A stretch of DNA of 64,000 nucleotides from Planctomycetaceae bacterium (GTDB taxonomy: Bacteria > Planctomycetota > Planctomycetia > Planctomycetales > Planctomycetaceae). Location: assembly GCA_041398785.1 (NCBI GenBank), contig JAWKUA010000001.1, positions 124,001-188,000 of the forward strand, in the 5' to 3' direction. The notes under the pieces are model-generated. The model was given only the letters and a program-made list of their open reading frames with translations, was not told the origin of the DNA and did not search any database. Below are positions 26,478 through 34,033 of this stretch, piece after piece. Each line of letters starts with the position of its first letter. Within the stretch, counting starts at the first letter, position 1. The position numbers and the translations under genes were made by a program.

Positions 26478-27361
26478 ATGTGAATCGAATACCCGATCCG
26501 GACTTCCGGTTCGCGGTTGTAAAGCGTCCGGTGCCACAAAAGACTCTGGCCGTCGTAACCTTCCGGCAGCGATGCTGCGACGGACGCCTTGTTCGTCAGG
26601 TGAGTCACACTGACGGCGTACCAGTCAGCATCATCAGCCGTGATTGGCCGATCGAAATCGGCACTCGATCGGTCACCGGCTATTCGACAGTTGATACCGA
26701 CTCGCGGAGGATCCACGGGACCGAAATACCGCAGAACAACTCCTTTCGCCGACGGGTTGTCTTCGATCCATTCCCGCAGGTAAATCAGATCCTGGCCCCA
26801 GTCCAGATTCGCATCGTTCATCACCCGAAAACCATTCTCAGGCCCGCCGACCAGTTCATTGAAATACGAAAGCGAATGCGGGTACACCGACAGACTGCTG
26901 AATGTCATCCAGCCGCAGGCCGCCAGCGCCAGCCAGCGGCACCACGCGCGGCCGCGTGTGATGAGGTCAGCCGTCTGACTGATCCACACGAACACGAAAC
27001 CAAACGCCGGCAGCAGATACCGAAAGTAAAACATCCCCGTCTGCGAACTGACCAGCACCAGCAGCGCCAGGCCGGGCACCCGCAGCGGCAACTGTTTAGC
27101 GAACTCGGTCCCAGGCTCCTGCCTGGGACCGCATGTCCTCGAAGCCCGCTTCGCGCGGGTGGTGCTGGCAGCGGCCGCCGTGACATCGTGGAAGCAGAGC
27201 TTCCGGGATAGGCGTTCCAAAGCTGGAGCTTCGGAACGAGAGGTTAAACGAGAGGTCGAACGAGAGGTCAATGGCAATGGCGTTAAGGATATTGAATCGT
27301 TTACCCCGTGGCCGACAGGCCAGGCCGTCGCCGGTTTCGCACCACCTGGCCTGTCGGCCAC
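26420..27361 (-). pseudogene. C-terminal fragment of a GT39-like membrane glycosyltransferase
   Basis: From about 27105 downward the minus strand encodes ~230 residues similar to the C-terminal third of the intact glycosyltransferase at 30451-32265. Shared features are a membrane helix with FRYLLPAFGF versus LRYCLPALPF, then SLSVYPHSLSYFN versus SSLWVFPNSLSFFN, GGPENGFRVMNDANLDWGQD versus GGPENGKRYLLHSNLDWGQN, and YSIHIYRL near the end. The upstream ~80 codons are made of palindromic repeats, not homologous protein. The N-terminal two-thirds, with the catalytic loop, is missing. Confidence 0.8.
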
Positions 27362-27370
27362 GGGTTAAAC
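27109..27370. repeat. cluster of short palindromes and a 12-bp triple repeat
   Basis: Within 260 bases are: GTCCCAGGC/GCCTGGGAC (27109-27130), CCCGC-TTCGC-GCGGG (27146-27160), GGAAGC/GCTTCC (27190-27204), CGTTCC/GGAACG (27213-27238), three 12-bp units starting AACGAGAGGT (27235-27270), and a 26-bp inverted repeat with one mismatch (27299-27324 and 27345-27370, core CCCGTGGCCGACAGGCCAGG). They replace the N-terminal part of the glycosyltransferase remnant. Confidence 0.85.
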
Positions 27371-27629
27371 GAGCTGCGTCTTCCCGCCTGAGAAATCCTG
27401 AAAGGCGCTGCGCCGCGTTTTTGCCGCATCAGGCATCCTTCGATCACACACCGCACAGCAGGTATTCCGCCCTCCCGAAGTGTCCCGCCTCCGGCTGGCG
27501 GTCAGCAGGCAGACAAACTTCAGATCGGAACGAATCCACAGAATACAAGCATCACAGCAATTTTGCGAAATCGGAGACTTTTATCGTCACGGGTGATTGA
27601 CGACGACAACCCACCATGGTACCATCAGC

Positions 27630-27732
27630 AAGTCGCCTTGCAAGTCGCCTTGCAAGTCGCCTTGCAGGTCGCCTTGCAGTCGCCTTGCAAGTCGCCTTGC
27701 AAGTCGCCTTGCAAGTCGCCTTGCAGGTCGCC
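27630..27732. repeat. 12-bp tandem repeat (AAGTCGCCTTGC)
   Basis: About 8.6 units: three AAGTCGCCTTGC, one AGGTCGCCTTGC (27630-27677), one 11-base unit (27678-27688), three more AAGTCGCCTTGC and a partial AGGTCGCC (27689-27732). The 11-base unit breaks any reading frame, so the array is probably not protein-coding. It lies ~60 bases upstream of the start of the 27.8-33.3 kb operon. Confidence 0.95.
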
Positions 27733-27792
27733 AAAGGCGGCGTGTGTCGTGCGCCGCTCGTGCCAACACACTTTTTGTGAAGGAGAGTTGCG

Positions 27793-27837
27793 ATGGTCAA
27801 TCGATCTGCGTTTTCGACGGCTGCGATGGACGCATGA
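27793..27837 (+). CDS. 14-codon leader ORF in front of the DUF1573 operon
   Basis: ATG at 27793 is preceded by a strong ribosome-binding site (AAGGAGAG, 27779-27786). It encodes MVNRSAFSTAAMDA and stops at TGA (27835-27837), only three bases before the ATG of the DUF1573 gene and in the same frame. The DUF1573 ATG has no good ribosome-binding site of its own, so either translation is coupled through this leader, or the leader start was the original start and the TGA is a later nonsense change. Seen directly; function inferred. Confidence 0.5.
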   Translation: MVNRSAFSTAAMDA

Positions 27838-27840
27838 ATC

Positions 27841-28617
27841 ATGGGGCGGCTTCTTGAAGGGCTTTCGCTTGTGCTGCTGCTGCTGATCGTAGCCGTTGGT
27901 GGCTGGTCGATGGCGGCACGGCGTGGTACCGCCGTCCTCAGCGCGGCTCCTGTGCAAGTCAGCGGATTGGATTTCGGGCGGGTTGCCGAGCAACGTGAGT
28001 TTCAGCACAGAATCTGGATTCAAAATGTCGGCACAGCACCGGTGACCCTGTCAAACATCCGTGGCTCCTGTCGATGCACGCGGTTAGAGCCGTCGCAGGT
28101 TACCGTCCTCCCGGGCGATACGGCGTCTGTTGATCTGGTGATCGATTTGCTGCCGTCGGACGCAGTTGAGGCAACGCGATCGATTCGCGAGTTCTCGGCA
28201 CAACTGATTGCCGAAGTGGATGACGGCATTCGGAATATCCGCTCGTGGCGCTTAACGGGCACCGTTGAACGCCGCGTGGTTGTTGAACCACCGGCAATCA
28301 TCTTTGGCGGGTCGAATCCGTTGGTGGTAGGCGGCGGTTGGCCGACGCTCAGCGCTCGAATTACCGCCCATGACCAGAATGCCGAGCTTGAACTAGTCGC
28401 GACCCCACTTCGATACGACTGGCTGAGTTGCACGCTGGACAAGCAGTCGCAGGGTGAATGGCTGCTGAGTGTCACTCCCGCGCCGACGGATCAAATCGGA
28501 AGTTTCAATGCAATGCTGCGGGCGAGACTGATCCTGCCGGGCCAGCAGCCCGTTCCGGTAGTCGTTCCGGTCTCGGGCGAAGTCACCTCTGAAATACAGC
28601 CGCACCCGCGCGCATGA
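27841..28617 (+). CDS. DUF1573-type exported protein, first part
   Basis: A 258-residue protein with an N-terminal membrane helix (LLEGLSLVLLLLIVAVGGW, ~5-23), then a DUF1573-like Ig-type domain: LDFGRVAEQREFQHRIWIQN, NVGTAPVTLSNIRGSCRCT (Cys pair) and LPGDTASVDLVIDL. A second similar beta-sandwich fills the C-terminal half. These domains are common in extracytoplasmic planctomycete and Bacteroidetes proteins and are thought to bind or scaffold at the envelope. It overlaps the next ORF by 4 bases (ATGA), first gene of a six-ORF run. Confidence 0.8.
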   Translation: MGRLLEGLSLVLLLLIVAVGGWSMAARRGTAVLSAAPVQVSGLDFGRVAEQREFQHRIWIQNVGTAPVTLSNIRGSCRCTRLEPSQVTVLPGDTASVDLVIDLLPSDAVEATRSIREFSAQLIAEVDDGIRNIRSWRLTGTVERRVVVEPPAIIFGGSNPLVVGGGWPTLSARITAHDQNAELELVATPLRYDWLSCTLDKQSQGEWLLSVTPAPTDQIGSFNAMLRARLILPGQQPVPVVVPVSGEVTSEIQPHPRA

Positions 28618-28907
28618 TCTCGTGTGCCCCCGCGGAGATCGGGGTGCAACATGAAGTTCCGGTCACTATCCGGTCGATGCTCGACCGGGAATTCCGGCTC
28701 ACTGGTATCGGCTCCGACTCAGACGATATTGAAGTGGTCGACGCAGGTCGCGATGAATTATCCTGTGAGCATTCGCTTATTGTCCGAACACAGGTGACGA
28801 AGACGGGACTTGTCTCGCCCGGAAATGTCGTCATCCAGGTCGCGGTGGACGGTGAGGACCACAATCTGAAGATTCCCGTGCGCTACTACGGTGTCTCATT
28901 GAGGTGA
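28614..28907 (+). CDS. DUF1573-like C-terminal domain ORF
   Basis: 97 residues, one more DUF1573-like beta-sandwich (CAPAEIGVQHEVPVTIRSM near the start, IKVxxD-like strand DDIEVVDAG, then GNVVIQVAVDGEDHNLKIPV). It has no signal peptide, which is odd for an exported family, and it continues naturally from the end of the preceding ORF if one frame change at 28614-28617 is allowed. It is either a translationally coupled subunit that needs its partner for export or the detached tail of a once single protein. Confidence 0.6.
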   Translation: MISCAPAEIGVQHEVPVTIRSMLDREFRLTGIGSDSDDIEVVDAGRDELSCEHSLIVRTQVTKTGLVSPGNVVIQVAVDGEDHNLKIPVRYYGVSLR

Positions 28908-28911
28908 CGAC

Positions 28912-30006
28912 ATGAAATGCGTCATGCAGTTAATTCTTGGTGCAACGCTGGGGTTGTCGGGCGGTTCACTTGTCTCTGGCGACCAGCGCGTGATGCGGGA
29001 AGTTTTTGACGCGTGGAACCAGCGACAGCAGATTGCCAATCGGGTCTACTACGAACTGGACTGCCGGACGGTCATTCCGAAGGGAGCCTATAGTGAGGCG
29101 ATGGGACTTGACCCGGAAACCGATCCGGACCCCGTCGAGGACACGGTCCTTAAATTCACCCGTCGTCTTTATCTGGATTTTGACAATGGCAAGTCCAGAA
29201 GTGAAAAAGAAGGGGATGACCTGATCGAAGGGATGCGTCGCACTGCCTGCGAAATCGCTCTCTGCGATGGCGAGCACATTCAGGCGTATCAGCCGCGGGA
29301 GAAGTACGAAAATCCCGCAGCCCCCGGCATCCCGGCTGTTGAATTGATGAATCACACCCCCGACGGGCAGTTTCGTGCATTCTTCTTCGATCCGGTGCTT
29401 TATCCGATATTTTGCGCGCATGGCATCGTTCAGGATGACAAGCATCAGATTGCACCGCTCCCCTCGCTGCGGCACGCGATCCAGGAGTCGTACTTTCACT
29501 ACGATCGAGCAGTGAGTGTCAACGGTCAGGAACTGGTCGTTGTGCGATCCGTGGATCACCCGTCCCAGCTCACGAGCGAGTACTGGGTCGACATGGCGCG
29601 GGATGCCGCGATTGTTCGAATGCTGCATCTTGACAGCAGCGGCGACATCTACAAGGAGGTCGATATCGACTACGAGGATAGCGATCGTGGGTGGTTTCCG
29701 TCCGGCTGGACAGACAGCCGCGGTGCTCAGGGTTCCGTGGAGACTGTGAAAGTCGCCAACCTGGAATTCAACCCCGATTTCAGTGGCATTGAGTTCCATA
29801 TCGAACCAACGCCGGGAATGATCTACAGGAATGAGGGCAGCCCGGAGGCAATGGTCGCCGCTGCCACAGGTTCTCCGGACATGAGATTTGAATACTCAGA
29901 GGTTCTGAATCAGCAGCGGCGCACACGGCAGTTCTGGATGGTGCTTGTTGGTGTCGGTGCTGCCGCCTTCGTCGGACTGCTTTATTGGCGCAGGTCACGC
30001 AACTGA
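28912..30006 (+). CDS. exported, C-terminally membrane-anchored protein
   Basis: 364 residues, not recognised as a named family. A signal peptide (MKCVMQLILGATLGLSGGSL, then VSGD) follows the ATG at 28912, which has a good ribosome-binding site (GAGGTGA). The body is acidic and strand-rich, in the style of LolA/outer-membrane-lipoprotein-sorting-like proteins (repeated FDF, YWVDMARDAAIVRM, EVDIDYED). The C-terminus has one membrane helix (FWMVLVGVGAAAFVGLLYW) and an RRSRN tail, giving an N-out anchored topology. It starts four bases after the preceding stop, so it belongs to the operon. Role unknown. Confidence 0.7.
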   Translation: MKCVMQLILGATLGLSGGSLVSGDQRVMREVFDAWNQRQQIANRVYYELDCRTVIPKGAYSEAMGLDPETDPDPVEDTVLKFTRRLYLDFDNGKSRSEKEGDDLIEGMRRTACEIALCDGEHIQAYQPREKYENPAAPGIPAVELMNHTPDGQFRAFFFDPVLYPIFCAHGIVQDDKHQIAPLPSLRHAIQESYFHYDRAVSVNGQELVVVRSVDHPSQLTSEYWVDMARDAAIVRMLHLDSSGDIYKEVDIDYEDSDRGWFPSGWTDSRGAQGSVETVKVANLEFNPDFSGIEFHIEPTPGMIYRNEGSPEAMVAAATGSPDMRFEYSEVLNQQRRTRQFWMVLVGVGAAAFVGLLYWRRSRN

Positions 30007-30065
30007 TTCGCGGACCACGTCATGCCGGCTCTTTCTCTCTCTCTTGTTTATGAAAGGTGCATTTC

Positions 30066-30446
30066 ATGAATCAACTGCGCATTGCTGTAGGGCTCAGCAT
30101 CGTTGTGTTTGCGACGTCCTGGGTAGCCGGAGGTCTGGTGAACTGCGTAGATGGCTGCAATAGCAACTGGCAGGCCTATGTGATCAATGACAAGTGCTAC
30201 GTTTGGACTCCTGAAAGCTGCAGGGAAGGCAGTGACATGTTCGCTGAAGGAGATGAAGGAGGAGAGTGTGAACTTATCGTGCCGATCGAAGAAGTAACAG
30301 CGTATTCCTGCGACGCCGGATCCTGTTCACGCATCTGCGCGAATCCGGAAATTCCGCCAAATCTCTACCAGTACCAGGGCGCTCCCGTCATGGGGTGTCA
30401 CGCAATACCTAAGAAATTCAACAGGAAGCAATGTTCCGGGATGTAG
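30066..30446 (+). CDS. small secreted cysteine-rich protein
   Basis: 126 residues with a signal peptide (MNQLRIAVGLSIVVFATSWV, then AGG) and a mature part of about 100 residues carrying 10 cysteines (e.g. NCVDGCNSN, CYVWTPESC, CDAGSCSRIC), enough for five disulfides. It resembles no family I know. The ATG at 30066 has a ribosome-binding site (GAAAGGTG); an ATG at 30057 is an alternative. Secreted, disulfide-stabilised small proteins can be structural subunits, toxins or inhibitors; the context of envelope proteins makes a surface role likely but unproven. Confidence 0.75.
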   Translation: MNQLRIAVGLSIVVFATSWVAGGLVNCVDGCNSNWQAYVINDKCYVWTPESCREGSDMFAEGDEGGECELIVPIEEVTAYSCDAGSCSRICANPEIPPNLYQYQGAPVMGCHAIPKKFNRKQCSGM

Positions 30447-30450
30447 TCGC

Positions 30451-32265
30451 ATGCGCGTCAGCTTTCGTACGGACGTCGTAACCGCTTCCCGTCGGTGCGC
30501 TTGCATTCTGATCTTGATTGTTCATGCCGGGTTGCTGATGTATGCGGCGACCCGGCTAAGCCCGACGGTTGATGAGCCAGCGCACCTCGCGGCCGGAGCG
30601 TCCATCTGGCAATCCGGGAGCTTCCGCTCGTATTCGGTGAATCCGCCGTTGGTCAGAACGGTTGCCGCCGTGCCGGCTCAGCTGACCGGCATTGGCCTCG
30701 ACGAGACGATTTATCTGCGTTCGGAGCGTTCGATAAGAAGCGAGTTCTCTGCCGGAGATCGGTTTCTTGAGCTGAACGGACCTCGCGCACTTTGGCAACT
30801 GAAACTTGCGCGGTGGATGTGTGTCCCGTTCAGTCTGCTTGGTGCGTGGACATGCTACCGCTGGAGTCGGGATCTGTTCGGCGAAGCAGCCGGTTTCGCG
30901 GCTCTGCTTTTGTGGTGCTTTTCGCCCGCTGTACTGGGACACGGGACACTGATTACCGCGGACGTTGCGAGTGCGTCGTTCTTCGTGGCGACGTGTTACG
31001 CATTTCGCAACTGGCTGCTTCGTCCTTCGTGGCGTTCATGCGCAACTCTGGGAGTGTTTCTCGGAACCGCCCTCCTGGTGAAGTTTACCTGCCTCCTGCT
31101 GTTCGCGATTCTTGGGCTGTTGTCCGTGTGTTCGGTGCTGTTTCCATTCGCAGTGCCACCTGGCAGCGGAACCGGCACATCGGCAGGCAGTGAAGTCGAT
31201 TCACATTTGGCAAACTCGCCCGGCAGACGGCTGCGTACCGGCCAATTGGCGCTGGCGTTCGCACTGGCCATGTTTCTCGTCAATCTGGGTTTCGGCTTCG
31301 AAGGCACGGGAACCCGACTGAGAGACTACAACTTTGTCAGCCAGGCACTCGCGGGCCCGCACGATACCGTTCCCCCCGACGCCCCGGAACGAAGGACATC
31401 ACTGTGGATGTATGGCAACCGGTTTCGAGACCAGTGGGTCGGGAGACTTCCGGTTCCGATTCCCGTCTATTACCTGCGTGGCATCGATATCCAGAAGAAA
31501 GACTTTGAGGCACCGCGCCCATCCTATCTGTTTGGGAAATGGAAATCGGGAGGATGGTGGTACTACTATCTGGCCGGGGCATTGGTAAAGCTCCCCGTCG
31601 GCACGCTGCTGTTGATTTTCGTCGGCCTGCTTCAGGCGGCCCGCGGAGTGTCGCGATGCCATCCGGTTGACGAGTTTCTGCTGATTGTCCCGATGCTGGC
31701 CGTGCTGGGGGTATGCAGCGCGCAGACGAACATGAGTCACCATCTTCGCTATTGCCTGCCGGCGCTGCCGTTTCTGTTCATTTCGATTAGTCGTGGGGTG
31801 AGCGTTCCGGGGGCTTTTCGCAACGTAGCCGCGGCTGCGGTTGTTGGAATGCTTCTCAGCAGTCTCTGGGTCTTTCCGAATTCTCTGTCGTTTTTCAATC
31901 TCGCGGCGGGCGGACCGGAAAACGGTAAGCGATACCTGTTGCACAGCAACCTCGACTGGGGACAGAACTTCCTGTTCCTGAAGGACTGGATGGCCGGGCA
32001 CCCCGAGGCCCGCCCTCTGATTCTGCATGATCACGCGATCTACGAGCCTCGGCATCTTGGCCTCGACGTCCTCAAGCCAACACGGCGGCCGACACCGGGA
32101 TGGCATGCTGTCACGTCCGATGTTTTGTGCGGCGGGGCAAACGACTCCGGATGGCCCGTTTGGCTGCTGGACGAAGAACCGGTTGCGGTCGTCGGATACT
32201 CAGTTCACATCTTCCATGTCACTCAGGAACAGGCCGATGCTGCCACGAGAGAGTACTTCAGATGA
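30451..32265 (+). CDS. GT39/PMT-like membrane glycosyltransferase
   Basis: 604 residues with about ten hydrophobic segments. The first periplasmic loop holds the acidic pair expected of GT-C enzymes (SPTVDEPAHLAAG, D41-E42). The C-terminal soluble part has the FPNSLSFFN, GGPENGKRYLLHSNLDWGQN and YSVHIFHV blocks shared with the remnant at 26420-27361. GT39-type enzymes move a sugar from a lipid carrier to protein or lipid outside the membrane. It starts five bases after the Cys-rich gene, so one of the exported neighbours may be its acceptor; that is inference. Confidence 0.85.
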   Translation: MRVSFRTDVVTASRRCACILILIVHAGLLMYAATRLSPTVDEPAHLAAGASIWQSGSFRSYSVNPPLVRTVAAVPAQLTGIGLDETIYLRSERSIRSEFSAGDRFLELNGPRALWQLKLARWMCVPFSLLGAWTCYRWSRDLFGEAAGFAALLLWCFSPAVLGHGTLITADVASASFFVATCYAFRNWLLRPSWRSCATLGVFLGTALLVKFTCLLLFAILGLLSVCSVLFPFAVPPGSGTGTSAGSEVDSHLANSPGRRLRTGQLALAFALAMFLVNLGFGFEGTGTRLRDYNFVSQALAGPHDTVPPDAPERRTSLWMYGNRFRDQWVGRLPVPIPVYYLRGIDIQKKDFEAPRPSYLFGKWKSGGWWYYYLAGALVKLPVGTLLLIFVGLLQAARGVSRCHPVDEFLLIVPMLAVLGVCSAQTNMSHHLRYCLPALPFLFISISRGVSVPGAFRNVAAAAVVGMLLSSLWVFPNSLSFFNLAAGGPENGKRYLLHSNLDWGQNFLFLKDWMAGHPEARPLILHDHAIYEPRHLGLDVLKPTRRPTPGWHAVTSDVLCGGANDSGWPVWLLDEEPVAVVGYSVHIFHVTQEQADAATREYFR

Positions 32266-33332
32266 AGGTTGCAACACAGAGATTCCGCGCGGAAGCTGAA
32301 CTCGAACGGATCAATGACGACGTTTCATGTTGGCTCATGACAAGCTTGGGGCGCTACTGCAAACGAGTGACGAACATCGGTCACCAATCTCGGCAACAGT
32401 TTCGCCGTGGATTTTCACTGATCGAGCTGCTGGTTGTCATTGCCATCATTGGAATTTTGATGGCGTTGCTGTTGCCGGCGGTGCAGGTCACTCGGGAGGC
32501 GGCTCGGCGGACTCAGTGTAAGAACAACCTGCGGCAACTGGGCCTTGCCGTTCACAACTTCGAAGCCACGTACCAGCACTATCCGTCGAACGGCTGGGGC
32601 TTCCTGTGGATGGGTGATCCGGATCGTGGAACCGGGCCAAAACAGCCAGGCGGCTGGGTCTATCAATTGCTGCCCTTTATTGAACAGGACAACCTGGCCG
32701 AACTGGGATCCGGACTGGATGACGCGGCGAAAGCCGACGCTCTGGGTGAACTCTGCCGGACGCCGCTGGCATTGTTCAAATGCCCCAGCCGGCCGGGAAA
32801 ACAGGTTTCGAAATTGAATCCTGATCTGAGCTTCCACAATGCGAACCTGCCCCAGAACGTTGCCAAAACGGACTATGCCATCAACGAAGGCGACTTCATC
32901 ACGGGCACGCTCGGCGGACCATCGTCGCTGGCAGAAGGCGACGATCCTCGCTACGCCTGGAGGGACGTGTCTCAGGCGACGGGCGTTTCCTTTCTGCGCA
33001 GCACGATTCGTCCGCGCGACGTGACGGACGGGGCATCGAACACGTATCTGATCGGCGAAAAGCGAGTGAGTCAGAGCGGCTGGAGTGACGGCAGTGATCC
33101 GGGACACGATCAGCCGATGTACAGCGGCGTCGATCTGGACCTGAACCGCTGGACGATCAGCGGTCCGTTGCCAGACGGCCTGTCTGCTCAGCCGCGTCTG
33201 TTCGGAAGTTCTCATCCCGGCGGCTGCCACTTCGTGCTGTGCGACGGTTCGGTGAAGCAGGTGTCGTACGTTGTCGATCAGAAAGTCCATCAGTACTTCG
33301 GAAACCGCCGCGACGGCCAGGTGACGGAGTGA
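32262..33332 (+). CDS. DUF1559 prepilin-like protein
   Basis: 356 residues. The ATG at 32262 overlaps the glycosyltransferase stop (ATGA); a later ATG at 32337 would give a more usual leader length. The prepilin signal RRGFSLIELL is followed by VVIAIIGILMALLLPAV, then TREAARRTQCKNNLRQLGLA and, near the end, DGASNTYLIGEKRV and HFVLCDGSVKQVSY, all DUF1559 hallmarks. Cleavage is expected after the Gly before FSLIE. It closes the operon begun at 27841; the long upstream extension to 32100 lies inside the previous gene and is not used. Confidence 0.93.
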   Translation: MKVATQRFRAEAELERINDDVSCWLMTSLGRYCKRVTNIGHQSRQQFRRGFSLIELLVVIAIIGILMALLLPAVQVTREAARRTQCKNNLRQLGLAVHNFEATYQHYPSNGWGFLWMGDPDRGTGPKQPGGWVYQLLPFIEQDNLAELGSGLDDAAKADALGELCRTPLALFKCPSRPGKQVSKLNPDLSFHNANLPQNVAKTDYAINEGDFITGTLGGPSSLAEGDDPRYAWRDVSQATGVSFLRSTIRPRDVTDGASNTYLIGEKRVSQSGWSDGSDPGHDQPMYSGVDLDLNRWTISGPLPDGLSAQPRLFGSSHPGGCHFVLCDGSVKQVSYVVDQKVHQYFGNRRDGQVTE

Positions 33333-33410
33333 CGCGGGACCAGCGGTCGCATCGTCGACGGAGCGGTTGGCAGGGGACCTCGGCCGTGCGATCACTTTGT
33401 GCAAGAGCCG

Positions 33411-33794
33411 TCAGCCGGAGTTTCCGTTTCCCGGATCGGTGGGGCGTTTCAGCAGGGGGAGGTCGCGGGTTGTCTGTTCGCTGGCGTTCGTCGGCGACGC
33501 AATCACCTCCACGACGATTTCCGTTTCGCCAATGTAGATGCGGTCACCGGTACACAGCACCTTGACGGTCACGTCGTGGCCGTTCACGATCGTCAGGTTT
33601 GTGGAATCGAGATCGACGATTTCGAACTGTCCGGGTTCGCCTTCCCGAATTTCCGAATGCAGGCGGCTTAACAGAGCATCGGCGATCGTGATGTTCGCTC
33701 GCCTGCTGCGCCCGAGCGACACGGGGAGATCGCCGGCAGTCAGTTCCACGCGGCCATGCGGCAGGCGGGGTGAAATCAGAATCAGTTTGTTCAC
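33411..33794 (-). CDS. FHA-domain phosphopeptide-binding protein
   Basis: 127 residues, almost entirely one FHA domain: LGRSRRANITIAD with the conserved Gly-Arg-Ser, SRLHSEI with the phosphothreonine-contacting Ser and His, and DLDSTNLTIVNG with the Asn loop. The C-terminal ~25 residues are Thr/Pro-rich. FHA proteins bind phosphothreonine and usually partner Ser/Thr kinases, of which this window holds at least one intact example. Single gene, divergent from the coiled-coil protein. Confidence 0.88.
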   Translation of the reverse strand: MNKLILISPRLPHGRVELTAGDLPVSLGRSRRANITIADALLSRLHSEIREGEPGQFEIVDLDSTNLTIVNGHDVTVKVLCTGDRIYIGETEIVVEVIASPTNASEQTTRDLPLLKRPTDPGNGNSG

Positions 33795-34033
33795 CAGTCG
33801 TTCCGGGCGAAGTTGCCATCGACTCCGTTGGATGTCGATTCGTCGTCAGCTTACGAAATCGCGATGGATTTTCGAAGGGACGAATAACCGGCAAGGCCGG
33901 AGTCCCGGCGCTGATGAATGATCCCGCAGTGCAGTTTCGTGAAGCCGGATCGCGACTTTCCAGGCTACGTTTTATTCGGTTCCATACTGTTCAACGATGC
34001 GCTGCGGGTTTTCCTGCAGCTCAATTACCGGCA

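Noticed and set aside
27630..27732. CRISPR-like array
   Set aside because: The units are directly adjacent without unique spacers.
27552..27842. ORFs through the 12-bp repeat giving repeated KATC, SPCK or QVAL peptides
   Set aside because: An 11-base unit breaks the frame and no initiation signal is visible; treated as non-coding repeat.
33770..34033. Upstream extension of the coiled-coil protein to 33770
   Set aside because: It would overlap the FHA gene start and its residues look non-coding.
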